Shown piece after piece: positions 1 to 5,156 of a stretch of DNA of 5,156 bases. Below the pieces are notes generated by a model that worked only from the letters and a program-made list of their open reading frames with translations, was not told the DNA's origin and ran no database searches. Position 1 is the first letter of the stretch; every line of letters begins with the position of its first letter. Position numbers and translations under genes: made by a program. The stretch comes from Halococcaceae archaeon (lineage in GTDB: Archaea; Halobacteriota; Halobacteria; Halobacteriales; Halalkalicoccaceae): assembly GCA_007129135.1 (NCBI GenBank), contig SKWB01000259.1:1-5156 (forward strand). The letters run 5' to 3'.

Positions 1-988
1 CGTTGTCGGTGAACCGGCGGTCCCGGGCACAGAGGAACATCACGATCGGACGGATCACGAGCACGACCGCGAGCACCACGCCGACCCCGCCGAGGCCGAG
101 CGCGAGTATCGCGTCGACGTCGACCAGCGCCGCGAGCGAGATGAAGACGAACGAGAGCACGACCAGCGTGAGGTCGCGGCCGAAGACCTCCATCGTCTCA
201 CGGTGGGGCAGCTCGAGGTTCCCGAGGACCATCCCGGCGGTCGCGGCGGCCGCGATGCCGGCCTCGGCGGCGAGCAGGTCCGCGAGCGCGAACGAGCCGA
301 TCGCGGCGGCGAGCGTGAGAAAGCGCGCGACCTGTGGCGTGCTCCCCGGGGCGATCTCGTGGGTCAGCAGGAGGTAGATCGTTCCGGCGACGACCAGGCC
401 GACGCCGACGCCGACGGCGAACCGGAGCGAGAAGCCCGCGAGCGTGTCGAGCGCGTCGCCCTCGCCGACGACGAGCGTCTCGTAGATGACGACCGCACCG
501 ATCGCCGCGGTGACGTCGTTCACGATCCCCTCGCTCTCCAGGGCGGCCGCGACGTGCTCTCGTACCCGCACGACCTCCAGGATCGGCGTGATCACAGTCG
601 GCCCGGTCGCGACGAGCAGCGCCCCCACCAGCAGCGAGAGCGGCCACGAGGCGTCGAGGAAGAGCCGGACCGCGCCGGCCGTCCCGAGGAAAGTGAGCGT
701 CGCCCCGATCGTCGAGAGCCGGATCGTCGTCCGCGAGGCCTCCCGTAACCGGTCGATCCGCAGGTCGAACGCGCCGTCGAAGACGATGATCGCCACGCTC
801 AGCCCGACGATCACCCGGAGCCCCTCCCCGAACGTCTCGAGGGTGACGAGACCCAGCAGTTCGGGACCGAGCGCGAGGCCGATGGCGATGAGAAAGAGCA
901 CGCTCGGCACCCGGAGCCGGCGCGCGAGCAACTGCGCGCCGATCCCCAGCAGCAGTATCGCGGCGATCACGGGGAGAACGTCGACCAC
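1..988 (-). CDS. CPA1/NhaP-type cation:proton antiporter (3' end outside window)
   Basis: Integral membrane antiporter, expected to exchange Na+ (or K+) for H+ across the cytoplasmic membrane, a key role in a halophile. The reverse strand reads open for 329 codons from a GTG at 988 to the left edge, so the C-terminus is missing. Hydrophobic helices alternate along the whole length. The motif GPTVITPIL (129-137) is followed by the segment ALESEGIVND (149-158), whose Asn157-Asp158 matches the ion-binding ND pair of CPA1 exchangers. A later helix carries VIRPIVM with Arg313, matching the conserved arginine of this family. Start choice: an in-frame TAA lies at 1015-1013, no ATG follows it, and the GTG lies 23-28 nt from a TTAATA box, which fits a leaderless mRNA. 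It is divergent from the RAM-domain gene. Ion specificity and any C-terminal regulatory domain cannot be read here. Family confident; subfamily less so. Confidence 0.93.
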   Translation of the reverse strand, partial: MVDVLPVIAAILLLGIGAQLLARRLRVPSVLFLIAIGLALGPELLGLVTLETFGEGLRVIVGLSVAIIVFDGAFDLRIDRLREASRTTIRLSTIGATLTFLGTAGAVRLFLDASWPLSLLVGALLVATGPTVITPILEVVRVREHVAAALESEGIVNDVTAAIGAVVIYETLVVGEGDALDTLAGFSLRFAVGVGVGLVVAGTIYLLLTHEIAPGSTPQVARFLTLAAAIGSFALADLLAAEAGIAAAATAGMVLGNLELPHRETMEVFGRDLTLVVLSFVFISLAALVDVDAILALGLGGVGVVLAVVLVIRPIVMFLCARDRRFTDN

Positions 989-1010
989 GCCGACAGTCCG
1001 GACCGGGGTG

Positions 1011-1016
1011 TATTAA
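1011..1016 (-). promoter_or_regulatory. TATA box of antiporter gene
   Basis: Read on the minus strand this is TTAATA, lying 23-28 nt before the GTG start at 988 in otherwise GC-rich sequence. That spacing places transcription initiation at or next to the start codon, as is common for leaderless haloarchaeal genes. An 8-bp palindrome GTCCGGAC (996-1003) lies between box and start. The box also contains the in-frame TAA that bounds the open frame. Inferred from position and composition only. Confidence 0.55.
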
Positions 1017-1043
1017 GCCGGCTTCCTGACAGGGTAGTGTGAC

Positions 1044-1057
1044 CCGAAAGGCTTTCT
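1044..1057 (+). promoter_or_regulatory. Putative BRE/TATA promoter of the RAM-domain gene
   Basis: The stretch CCGAAAGGCTTTCT lies about 25-38 nt before the ATG at 1082. It resembles haloarchaeal promoters in which a CGAAA-type BRE precedes a T-rich box. The box itself (CTTTCT, 1052-1057) is a poor TATA match. The core is also an 11-nt palindrome, GAAAG-G-CTTTC (1046-1056), so it could equally be a regulator site overlapping the promoter. Confidence 0.4.
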
Positions 1058-1081
1058 TCCGTGGTATGCTATCGCAAGGGG

Positions 1082-1312
1082 ATGGTATACGCGTTCGTCA
1101 TGGTGAAGACGGCGGCGGGCAAGTCGGAGGCGGTCGTCGACCAGGTCAGGGACGTCGCGAACGTCTCGGAGGCGCACATCGTCGCCGGGGAGTTCGACGT
1201 CATCGCGGAGGTCACCGCGGAGGAGGTCTACGACGTGCTTCAGGCGTCCTCGTCCTCCATCCAGGCGCTCGACGGGGTCGCGGACACGAAGACGTACATC
1301 TCGCTGGAGTGA
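1082..1312 (+). CDS. Stand-alone Lrp/AsnC ligand-binding (RAM) domain protein
   Basis: A 76-residue protein, MVYAFVMVKT at its N-terminus, with the beta-alpha-beta-beta-alpha-beta pattern of the Lrp/AsnC effector domain. Strand 1 is YAFVMVKT, followed by helix SEAVVDQVRDV. The hairpin ANVSEAHIVAGEFDVIAEV contains the family's typical G-x-x-D-V element. The second helix is VYDVLQASSSSIQAL, and the last strand is DTKTYISL. There is no helix-turn-helix. In Lrp proteins this domain binds amino acids and forms dimers and octamers; single-domain versions are thought to act as ligand sensors or partners of full-length regulators, not to bind DNA alone. ATG 1082 is preferred over GTG 1061 because the upstream residues (VCYRKG) fall outside the domain and the promoter spacing fits 1082. 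Divergent from the antiporter. Its ligand and partner are unknown. Confidence 0.88.
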   Translation: MVYAFVMVKTAAGKSEAVVDQVRDVANVSEAHIVAGEFDVIAEVTAEEVYDVLQASSSSIQALDGVADTKTYISLE

Positions 1313-1405
1313 CCGACGGGCACCGGAGCCCGAGCCGCCATCTGTCACCTCCCCCCGTGCTACTCGTGCGCTCTCTCGCCGAGCCTCCGGCGGGCCGGGC
1401 GTCGT

Positions 1406-1437
1406 CCTCTGACCGGAGCCGGAGCACGGTCAGGAGG
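1406..1437 (+). other. Stem-loop in the 1313-1522 intergenic region
   Basis: CTGACC (1409-1414) pairs with GGTCAG (1428-1433), and CCT (1406-1408) with AGG (1435-1437) if G1434 is bulged, giving about nine pairs around a 13-nt loop. The loop holds the direct repeat GGAGC-C-GGAGC. It lies about 95 nt after the RAM-domain stop and 85 nt before the Tat-protein start. There is no T-tract after it, so a role as terminator is not evident. The rest of this 210-nt gap shows only the dyad at 1444-1459 and no believable gene on either strand. Confidence 0.25.
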
Positions 1438-1443
1438 GCGACG

Positions 1444-1459
1444 ACGAACGGTCGTTCGT
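1444..1459. repeat. 7-bp inverted repeat upstream of the Tat-protein gene
   Basis: ACGAACG and CGTTCGT are perfect inverted copies separated by GT. The dyad ends 63 nt before the ATG at 1523, a plausible place for an operator upstream of a core promoter. No clear TATA box is visible between it and the gene; CAATAC at 1485-1490 is the only AT-leaning candidate. A regulatory role is a guess. Confidence 0.3.
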
Positions 1460-1522
1460 GGTCCATGCACAACGCCGGTAGCACCAATACGTGTTCGTCC
1501 TACGGTATGTCCGTGGTCCGTA

Positions 1523-2401
1523 ATGTCTGACAACGACGAATCCAGCGACGGACGCGTGAATCGAACGGTGACACGGCGAACCGCCCTCGGCGTGATCGGC
1601 GCCAGTGCGGTGGGGCTCGGAGCCTCCGGAGCCGTGAGCGCGGACGGACACGGCGACGAGTTCGGCGTAACGGACGACGGGCCGAACCCGATGGCGCTCG
1701 TCACCGCGGAGGGCGAGGAGTGGCCCGAAGAGCCGGAAGAGGATACGGAGCTCTTCGACGCGGAGCCGGAGTTCCCGCCGTACGCGAACTACGAGGGGAT
1801 GCGTGAGGACGCACAGGACCCGGACACGCCCTTCACGGTCGGCGACGTCGAGCGGTATCTCGAACCCCACGGCGTCCCGAACCTGCTCCACTCGCGTCGG
1901 CTGGTCGTCGCCCCGGACGCCGAGGCCGACGGCGCGGTGACCTGGGGTGAGTTCGACGGTGCGAGCGCGAGCGCGCAGATCCAGCCGGAGATCGACCGCG
2001 GCCGACGGTGCTCGCACGTCGAGATCGAGTTCGAGGGGCTCGTTCCGAACGGCGTCTACACGGTCTGGGTCGTCCACCGCCCGGCGTTCCACCGCCCGCT
2101 CGGCGGCAACGACGGCGCGAGCAACTCCTTCACGGCCGACGAGGAGGGCAACTACACGCTGGAGGCGATAGACCTCCCGGACGAGCTGACCCTGCCGCCG
2201 GCGGCGACGGCGGACCCGGGCGACGAGGAAGAAGACGCCGAGGCGGTCGATCCGATCCCCGTGACGGAGTACCCGCTGCACGAGATCCCCGGCGAGTTCT
2301 TCTTCGTGGTGGCCTACCACTACGACAACCGGACGTGGGGCCCCCAGCCCGGTCCGTTCTGGGTGCCACAGCTGGTCGTCAACCAGTTCGAGGGCGAGTA
2401 G
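1523..2401 (+). CDS. Tat-exported acidic protein of unknown function
   Basis: A 292-residue protein of no family I can name. The N-terminus is a twin-arginine signal: TRRTAL (17-22, Arg18-Arg19), a hydrophobic stretch VIGASAVGLGASG (24-36), and a likely signal-peptidase cut after VSA (38-40). No cysteine follows the cut, so it should be a soluble or wall-associated extracellular protein, not a lipoprotein. The mature part begins with an acidic linker rich in Glu/Asp/Pro (about 61-84). The core (125-290) has strand-like segments such as HVEIEFEGL, GVYTVWVV, NYTLEAIDL and FFFVVAYHY, suggesting a beta-sandwich, interrupted by a DEEEDAE loop near 234-240. The single mature cysteine (163) and His165, 185, 190, 253 and 266 could form a metal site, but this is speculative. 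The C-terminal segment TWGPQPGPFWVPQLVV looks like a family signature. It is preceded by a 210-nt gap and appears monocistronic. Confidence 0.85.
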   Translation: MSDNDESSDGRVNRTVTRRTALGVIGASAVGLGASGAVSADGHGDEFGVTDDGPNPMALVTAEGEEWPEEPEEDTELFDAEPEFPPYANYEGMREDAQDPDTPFTVGDVERYLEPHGVPNLLHSRRLVVAPDAEADGAVTWGEFDGASASAQIQPEIDRGRRCSHVEIEFEGLVPNGVYTVWVVHRPAFHRPLGGNDGASNSFTADEEGNYTLEAIDLPDELTLPPAATADPGDEEEDAEAVDPIPVTEYPLHEIPGEFFFVVAYHYDNRTWGPQPGPFWVPQLVVNQFEGE

Positions 2402-2469
2402 CGGAGAGGGCTCTCGCGGCCTCGATCGGGGGGAGGGGAACAGGACCCGGCAGCCCCACTCGGTCGCCG

Positions 2470-2485
2470 GTCGAAACCGTTCGAC
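2470..2485. repeat. 6-bp inverted repeat between Tat-protein and membrane-protein genes
   Basis: GTCGAA and TTCGAC flank the four bases ACCG; a G-T and a C-G pair can extend the stem to eight. It lies 68 nt past the Tat-protein stop and 68 nt before the ATG at 2554, so it could be either a 3'-end hairpin of the first gene or an operator of the second. Its CGAA...TTCG half-sites resemble those of the dyad at 1444-1459. Confidence 0.3.
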
Positions 2486-2524
2486 TGCCGAGCGGAACCG
2501 ACCCCGCTGGCGCGTTCCGATACC

Positions 2525-2530
2525 ACAAAG
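2525..2530 (+). promoter_or_regulatory. Weak TATA-like box of the small membrane-protein gene
   Basis: ACAAAG, within the AT-leaning run GATACCACAAAG, lies 24-29 nt before the ATG at 2554. The spacing agrees with a leaderless transcript, but the match to a TATA consensus is weak. No Shine-Dalgarno sequence precedes the ATG. Confidence 0.35.
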
Positions 2531-2553
2531 ACCACCGAGCCCCTAGCGTGGCT

Positions 2554-2868
2554 ATGATCACGATCGGGACGATCGTCGGCCTGCTCGTCGTCGTCACGCT
2601 GCACACCGTGGTGGCGACGGTGATGACGCGCTTCTTCAGGCTCCGCCTCGACACCCGTGGCGGGGCGGCCGTCTTCTCGCTCTTTCTGATCCCGGTCGCG
2701 CTCTTCGCCTCGCTGCTCCTCTTCGGTCAGGCGATCCCCGGACAGATGGAGCCGAACACGCTACTGCTCGTCACGATCGTCCTCCCGATCACCCTCGGCT
2801 TCGCCGTCGATCTCTTCTGGATGCCCCACCCGGAGGAGGTCGAACTCGCCCGCCGGAACGAGAGCTAG
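2554..2868 (+). CDS. Small hypothetical membrane protein, three predicted TM segments
   Basis: A 104-residue protein of unknown function. Three hydrophobic stretches are visible: about 3-25 ([11 protein letters not shown] onwards), 38-60 ([21 protein letters not shown]) and 69-90 ([20 protein letters not shown]). A basic loop between the first two ([10 protein letters not shown], 26-35) favours its placement in the cytoplasm by the positive-inside rule. The last 14 residues ([14 protein letters not shown]) form a charged tail. The frame stays open far upstream to 2008, but that part overlaps the Tat-protein gene and reads as arginine-rich shadow sequence; ATG 2554 is the first start giving a membrane protein, and a TATA-like box lies at leaderless spacing. 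Its stop shares CTAG with the stop of the convergent thymidylate kinase gene. Neighbours give no clue to function. Confidence 0.8.
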   Translation: MITIGTIVGLLVVVTLHTVVATVMTRFFRLRLDTRGGAAVFSLFLIPVALFASLLLFGQAIPGQMEPNTLLLVTIVLPITLGFAVDLFWMPHPEEVELARRNES

Positions 2869-3443
2869 AGGAGCCGAGAGATCGCCCGTTCGACCCCGTC
2901 GATCACCTCCTCGGGAGAACGGGTCGCGTCGATCCGGGTGAACCGCTCGGGCTCGGCCGAGAGCAGCCGTTCGTAGTTCTCCCGGACTGCGCTCAGGTAC
3001 TCCACCTGCTCCAGCTTGTTCGTCGCGCCGCTTCGCGCCGCACCGGTCTCGGGGTCGACGTCGAGGTAGACCGTGTGGTCCGGGGGGCGGGTCCACGGCG
3101 AGTGAACCCCCCGGACGTACTCGAGCGGACGGTCGACCAGCCCGGCGAGCGAGACACCCTGATACGCGTAGCGCGAGTCGGAGTAGCGTGCGGAGATCAC
3201 GAGTTTGCCCTCGGAGAGCGCCGGTCGGACCACCCGCGAGAGGTGGTCGGCGTGGTCGGCGGTGAAGAGGAAGAGTTCGGCGACCGGGTCCGCCTCGGGG
3301 TCCGAGATCGACCGCGAGACGGCCTCGCCGTACCAGCTCCCGGTCGGCTCGTGGGTGAAGACGGCGTCGGGGTAGGTCTGGGTGAGCGCCTCCCAGACGG
3401 TGGTCTTCCCGCTCCCGTCGATCCCCTCGATGGTGAGCAGCAT
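2865..3443 (-). CDS. tmk: Thymidylate kinase (dTMP kinase)
   Basis: Phosphorylates dTMP to dTDP with ATP in the cytoplasm, the step both salvage and de novo dTTP synthesis must use. At 192 residues it is close to the family's usual 200 or so. Visible motifs are the Walker A P-loop GIDGSGKT (7-14), EPTGSWYG (32-39) in the substrate region, the helix [13 protein letters not shown] (56-68), [12 protein letters not shown] (85-96) where most members have DR(Y/H), [20 protein letters not shown] (126-145) containing the LID, and [11 protein letters not shown] (170-180) near the C-terminus. Position 85 is Ala (codon GCA) where Asp is usual; Arg86 and Tyr87 remain. The ATG at 3443 lies 25-30 nt from a TTATAG box, so a leaderless mRNA is likely. 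The gene is convergent with the small membrane-protein gene and divergent from the SDR gene. Identity is confident. Confidence 0.95.
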   Translation of the reverse strand: MLLTIEGIDGSGKTTVWEALTQTYPDAVFTHEPTGSWYGEAVSRSISDPEADPVAELFLFTADHADHLSRVVRPALSEGKLVISARYSDSRYAYQGVSLAGLVDRPLEYVRGVHSPWTRPPDHTVYLDVDPETGAARSGATNKLEQVEYLSAVRENYERLLSAEPERFTRIDATRSPEEVIDGVERAISRLL

Positions 3444-3466
3444 GTCCCCGACTGCGCGAGCCCGGG

Positions 3467-3474
3467 CTATAAGC
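3467..3474 (-). promoter_or_regulatory. TATA box of tmk
   Basis: Minus-strand GCTTATAG, with TTATA 25-29 nt before the ATG at 3443, in GC-rich surroundings. Position and sequence fit a leaderless haloarchaeal promoter well. Confidence 0.6.
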
Positions 3475-3488
3475 GTCGTGACCCCGCG

Positions 3489-3505
3489 TCGGCCCGGGCG
3501 GCCGA
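3489..3505. repeat. Central dyad between divergent tmk and SDR promoters
   Basis: TCGGCC and GGCCGA are perfect inverted arms around CGGGC. The dyad is between the two opposing TATA boxes (3468-3472 minus, 3531-3538 plus), 45 nt from the tmk start and 59 nt from the SDR start. An 8-bp palindrome GACCGGTC follows at 3513-3520. It could be an operator shared by both promoters, but GC-rich dyads arise easily in this composition. Confidence 0.3.
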
Positions 3506-3530
3506 TCGAGCCGACCGGTCCCGGTTTCAG

Positions 3531-3538
3531 TATCTTTA
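3531..3538 (+). promoter_or_regulatory. TATA box of the SDR gene
   Basis: TATCTTTA lies 27-34 nt before the ATG at 3565, predicting initiation a few bases before the start codon. A GAGGAG (3555-3560) just before the ATG resembles a Shine-Dalgarno sequence, but it would sit at or before the predicted 5' end and so may not be used. Confidence 0.55.
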
Positions 3539-3564
3539 CACCGACAGCGTCCCTGAGGAGAGCT

Positions 3565-4470
3565 ATGAACGTGCTTGTGACTGGCGGGACGGGGTTCGTC
3601 GGGAGCTACCTCTGTGACGAGTTGGCCGACCGCGGACACGAGGTGACGGCGCTCTCGCGTTCGCCGGACCCGTCCGCGGTGTCGGCGGGGGTCGAGGTCG
3701 TCGAGGGCGACGTGACGAATCCCGGATCGCTCGAGGCCCCGATCGAGGGCCAGGACGTCGTCGTGAACCTCGTCGCGCTCTCGCCGCTGTGGGAGCCGGA
3801 GGGCGGCAACGAGATGCACGATCTGGTCCACCGCCAGGGCACCGAGAACCTCGTCCGTGCCGCCGAGGAGGCCGGCGTCGGCCGGTTCGTCCAGATGAGC
3901 GGCCTCATCACGGGCGACGAGAGCCTGACGTCGTACCACCGTGCGAAGGCCCGTGCCGAGGAGATCGTCCGCGACTCCGGCCTCGAGTACGTCATCTACC
4001 GTCCGTCGATCGTCTTCGGCGACGGCGACGAGATCGTCGGGTTCACGACGAAGCTCAAGCAGATGTTCGCCCCGGTCGGCCCCCTCTATCCGCTACCCGG
4101 CGGCGGCGAGCGGACCTACTTCCAGCTCATCCACGTCGGGGACCTCGCGCCGATGCTCGCGGACGGCGTCGAGGGCGACGAACACGCGAACGAGACGTAC
4201 GAACTCGGTGGCCCGACGGTCTACACGCTCCGCGAGATGACCGAACTCGTCTTCGAGTCGAAAGGTCGGAGCGTCACGATCGTTCCCCTCCCCATGGTGC
4301 TCTCGAAGGTCGGCATGACCGCGATGGGTGTCGTTCCGGGCCTCCGGCTGGGCCCCGATCAGTTCAGGGGGCTCAAGGCCGACAACCGTGTCTCCGACAA
4401 CGACGTCGGCGCGTTCGGCGTCTCCGAGGACGAGATGACGACCTTCGAGGAGTATCTCGGCCTGACGTAA
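3565..4470 (+). CDS. Atypical SDR / NAD-dependent epimerase-like protein (NDUFA9-like)
   Basis: A 301-residue nucleotide-binding oxidoreductase of the extended/atypical short-chain dehydrogenase superfamily. The Rossmann fold opens with [14 protein letters not shown] (3-16), giving the TGxxGxxG dinucleotide motif. GDV (48-50) and VVVNLVAL (65-72) follow the usual SDR order. QMSGL (110-114) supplies Ser112, and YHRAK (124-128) supplies the Tyr-xxx-Lys pair. [11 protein letters not shown] (145-155) and [10 protein letters not shown] (186-195) are typical of the complex I NDUFA9-like subgroup, members of which in haloarchaea stand alone, outside complex I operons. The substrate cannot be predicted. 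The open frame extends upstream to 3382, but that part crosses tmk in antisense; the motif position and the TATA box support ATG 3565. Divergent from tmk, and 109 nt upstream of cetZ on the same strand, with a separate strong promoter between them. Confidence 0.9.
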   Translation: MNVLVTGGTGFVGSYLCDELADRGHEVTALSRSPDPSAVSAGVEVVEGDVTNPGSLEAPIEGQDVVVNLVALSPLWEPEGGNEMHDLVHRQGTENLVRAAEEAGVGRFVQMSGLITGDESLTSYHRAKARAEEIVRDSGLEYVIYRPSIVFGDGDEIVGFTTKLKQMFAPVGPLYPLPGGGERTYFQLIHVGDLAPMLADGVEGDEHANETYELGGPTVYTLREMTELVFESKGRSVTIVPLPMVLSKVGMTAMGVVPGLRLGPDQFRGLKADNRVSDNDVGAFGVSEDEMTTFEEYLGLT

Positions 4471-4533
4471 CTCGGCCACCCCGGTCGATAGGCACGCCGT
4501 AAACACCTCTTCCGTCCGAGAGGAACATTGGCG

Positions 4534-4547
4534 GAAAGTTTATATTT
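4534..4547 (+). promoter_or_regulatory. Strong TATA promoter of cetZ
   Basis: GGAAAGTTTATATTT holds a purine-rich BRE-like part and TTTATATTT (4539-4547), the most AT-rich element in the window. It lies 33-41 nt before the ATG at 4580, predicting a 5' leader of roughly 10 nt. A modest AAGGGA (4569-4574) within that leader could act as a ribosome-binding site. A 5-bp inverted repeat, CCTCT (4506-4510) and AGAGG (4519-4523), lies just upstream and may serve as an operator or as the 3' end of the SDR transcript. Confidence 0.65.
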
Positions 4548-4579
4548 CTGATCCCACTGAGTTCGTCCAAGGGACATTT

Positions 4580-5156
4580 ATGAAACTCGCGATGATTGGA
4601 TTCGGTCAGGCGGGCGGGAAGATCGTCGACCGGTTCCTCGAACACGACATGGAGACCGGCAGCAACGTCGTCCGGGCGGCGGTCGCGGTGAACACCGCGA
4701 AGGCCGACCTGATGGGACTGGAACAGATCCCACAGGAGAGCCGGGTGCTGATCGGCCAGTCCCGGGTGAAAGGCCACGGCGTCGGCGCGGACAACGAACT
4801 CGGCGCGAGCGTCGCCGAGGAGGACATCGACGAGGTGCAGGGCGCGATCGACTCCGTCCCCGTCCACGAGGTCGACGCGTTCCTCGTCGTCGCCGGGATG
4901 GGCGGCGGCACGGGAAGCGGCGGCGCACCGGTGATCGCGAAACACCTCAAACGTATCTACACCGAGCCGGTCTACGGTCTCGGGGTGCTCCCCGGTCGGG
5001 ACGAGGGCGGGATCTACACGCTGAACGCCGCCCGCTCGTTCCAGACGTTCGTCCGCGAGGTGGACAACCTGATGGTCTTCGACAACGACGCCTGGCGCTC
5101 GACCGGCGAGTCCGTCGAGGGCGGCTACGGGACGATCAACGAGGAGATCGTCAGAC
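4580..5156 (+). CDS. cetZ: CetZ (CetZ1-like) tubulin/FtsZ-superfamily GTPase, 3' end outside window
   Basis: Cytoskeletal GTPase that assembles in the cytoplasm beneath the membrane; in Haloferax volcanii CetZ1 controls cell shape and the motile rod form but not division itself. The first 192 residues are present and no stop occurs before the edge. Visible elements are GFGQAGGKI (7-15), the first nucleotide-binding loop; AVNTAKADL (36-44); the charged segment RVKGHGVGADNELGA (62-76); the tubulin signature GGGTGSGG (108-115) that holds the GTP phosphates; and VYGLGVLPGRDEGG (131-144), followed by the long helix NAARSFQTFVREVDNLMVFDN (149-169). The replacement of the FtsZ-type N-terminal extension by a start directly at strand 1 and the RVKGHGVGAD segment point to CetZ, not FtsZ1/FtsZ2; CetZ1 is my best group assignment from memory. 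Start supported by the first strand and the upstream promoter. Confidence 0.95.
   Translation, partial: MKLAMIGFGQAGGKIVDRFLEHDMETGSNVVRAAVAVNTAKADLMGLEQIPQESRVLIGQSRVKGHGVGADNELGASVAEEDIDEVQGAIDSVPVHEVDAFLVVAGMGGGTGSGGAPVIAKHLKRIYTEPVYGLGVLPGRDEGGIYTLNAARSFQTFVREVDNLMVFDNDAWRSTGESVEGGYGTINEEIVR

Noticed and set aside
203..1016. Plus-strand frames opposite the antiporter
   Set aside because: Arg/Asp/Ser-rich antisense translations with no domain, while the minus strand encodes a membrane protein with CPA1 motifs.
1430..2320. 296-codon minus-strand frame opposite the Tat-protein gene
   Set aside because: Low-complexity Arg/Val/Leu sequence mirroring the codons of the plus-strand gene, which has a proper signal peptide; no promoter or start context.
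2403..2417. Inverted repeat GAGAG-GG-CTCTC just after the Tat-protein stop, considered as a terminator
   Set aside because: The loop would be only two bases and no T-tract follows, so a stable terminator is not supported.
2008..2553. Upstream extension of the small membrane-protein frame
   Set aside because: It lies inside the Tat-protein gene in another frame and reads as Arg/Gly/Pro-rich shadow; the true protein begins at the hydrophobic segment from 2554.
3382..3564. N-terminal extension of the SDR protein by 61 residues
   Set aside because: It would start inside tmk in antisense and place the Rossmann motif far from the N-terminus; the TATA box at 3531-3538 lies within it.
2761..3939. 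392-codon open frame on the minus strand across tmk and the SDR gene
   Set aside because: Its translation is rich in Arg, Gly and Asp with no motif, and it overlaps two genes with clear catalytic motifs. Long antisense frames are expected at this GC content.
1..5156. CRISPR array, tRNA or rRNA gene, insertion sequence, toxin-antitoxin or defence cluster
   Set aside because: No regularly spaced repeats, cloverleaf-like sequence, transposase motif, terminal inverted repeats or defence-type domains were found; gene content looks like ordinary chromosomal sequence.

Overview
The window looks like a chromosomal segment of a halophilic archaeon (class Halobacteria). The base composition is very GC-rich with G/C-biased third positions. 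The predicted proteins are acidic. One protein carries a twin-arginine signal. Starts mostly sit about 25-30 nt downstream of TATA-like boxes, as in leaderless haloarchaeal transcripts, and the last gene is a CetZ tubulin-like protein, a family characteristic of haloarchaea. Genus cannot be fixed from the sequence alone.

Layout, left to right. (1) 1-988, minus strand: a CPA1/NhaP-type cation:proton antiporter, cut by the left edge. (2) 1082-1312, plus: a 76-residue stand-alone Lrp/AsnC ligand-binding (RAM) domain without a DNA-binding domain, transcribed divergently from the antiporter across a 93-nt promoter region. (3) 1523-2401, plus: an acidic Tat-exported protein of unknown function. (4) 2554-2868, plus: a 104-residue protein with three predicted membrane segments and no recognised family. 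(5) 2865-3443, minus: thymidylate kinase, convergent with gene 4; the two stop codons share one CTAG. (6) 3565-4470, plus: an atypical short-chain dehydrogenase/epimerase-like NAD(P)-binding protein (NDUFA9-like), divergent from the kinase across 121 nt that hold two oppositely directed promoters and a central dyad. (7) 4580 to the right edge, plus: the N-terminal 192 residues of a CetZ1-like cytoskeletal GTPase with the strongest TATA element in the window.

The genes do not form one operon. Each appears to have its own promoter, and the window mixes housekeeping (dTMP to dTDP), ion homeostasis, cell-shape and uncharacterised envelope genes. No tRNA or rRNA gene, insertion sequence, CRISPR array, toxin-antitoxin pair or defence system was seen, and nothing suggests a new multi-gene system. 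The points most worth checking are an Asp-to-Ala change in the DRY-type motif of the thymidylate kinase, the unidentified Tat protein with a Cys/His-rich fold, the antiporter/RAM-domain divergent pair, and several short dyads placed upstream of starts.

No gene-free stretch exceeds 300 nt; the longest is 1313-1522 (210 nt), which holds a stem-loop, one dyad and no credible gene.
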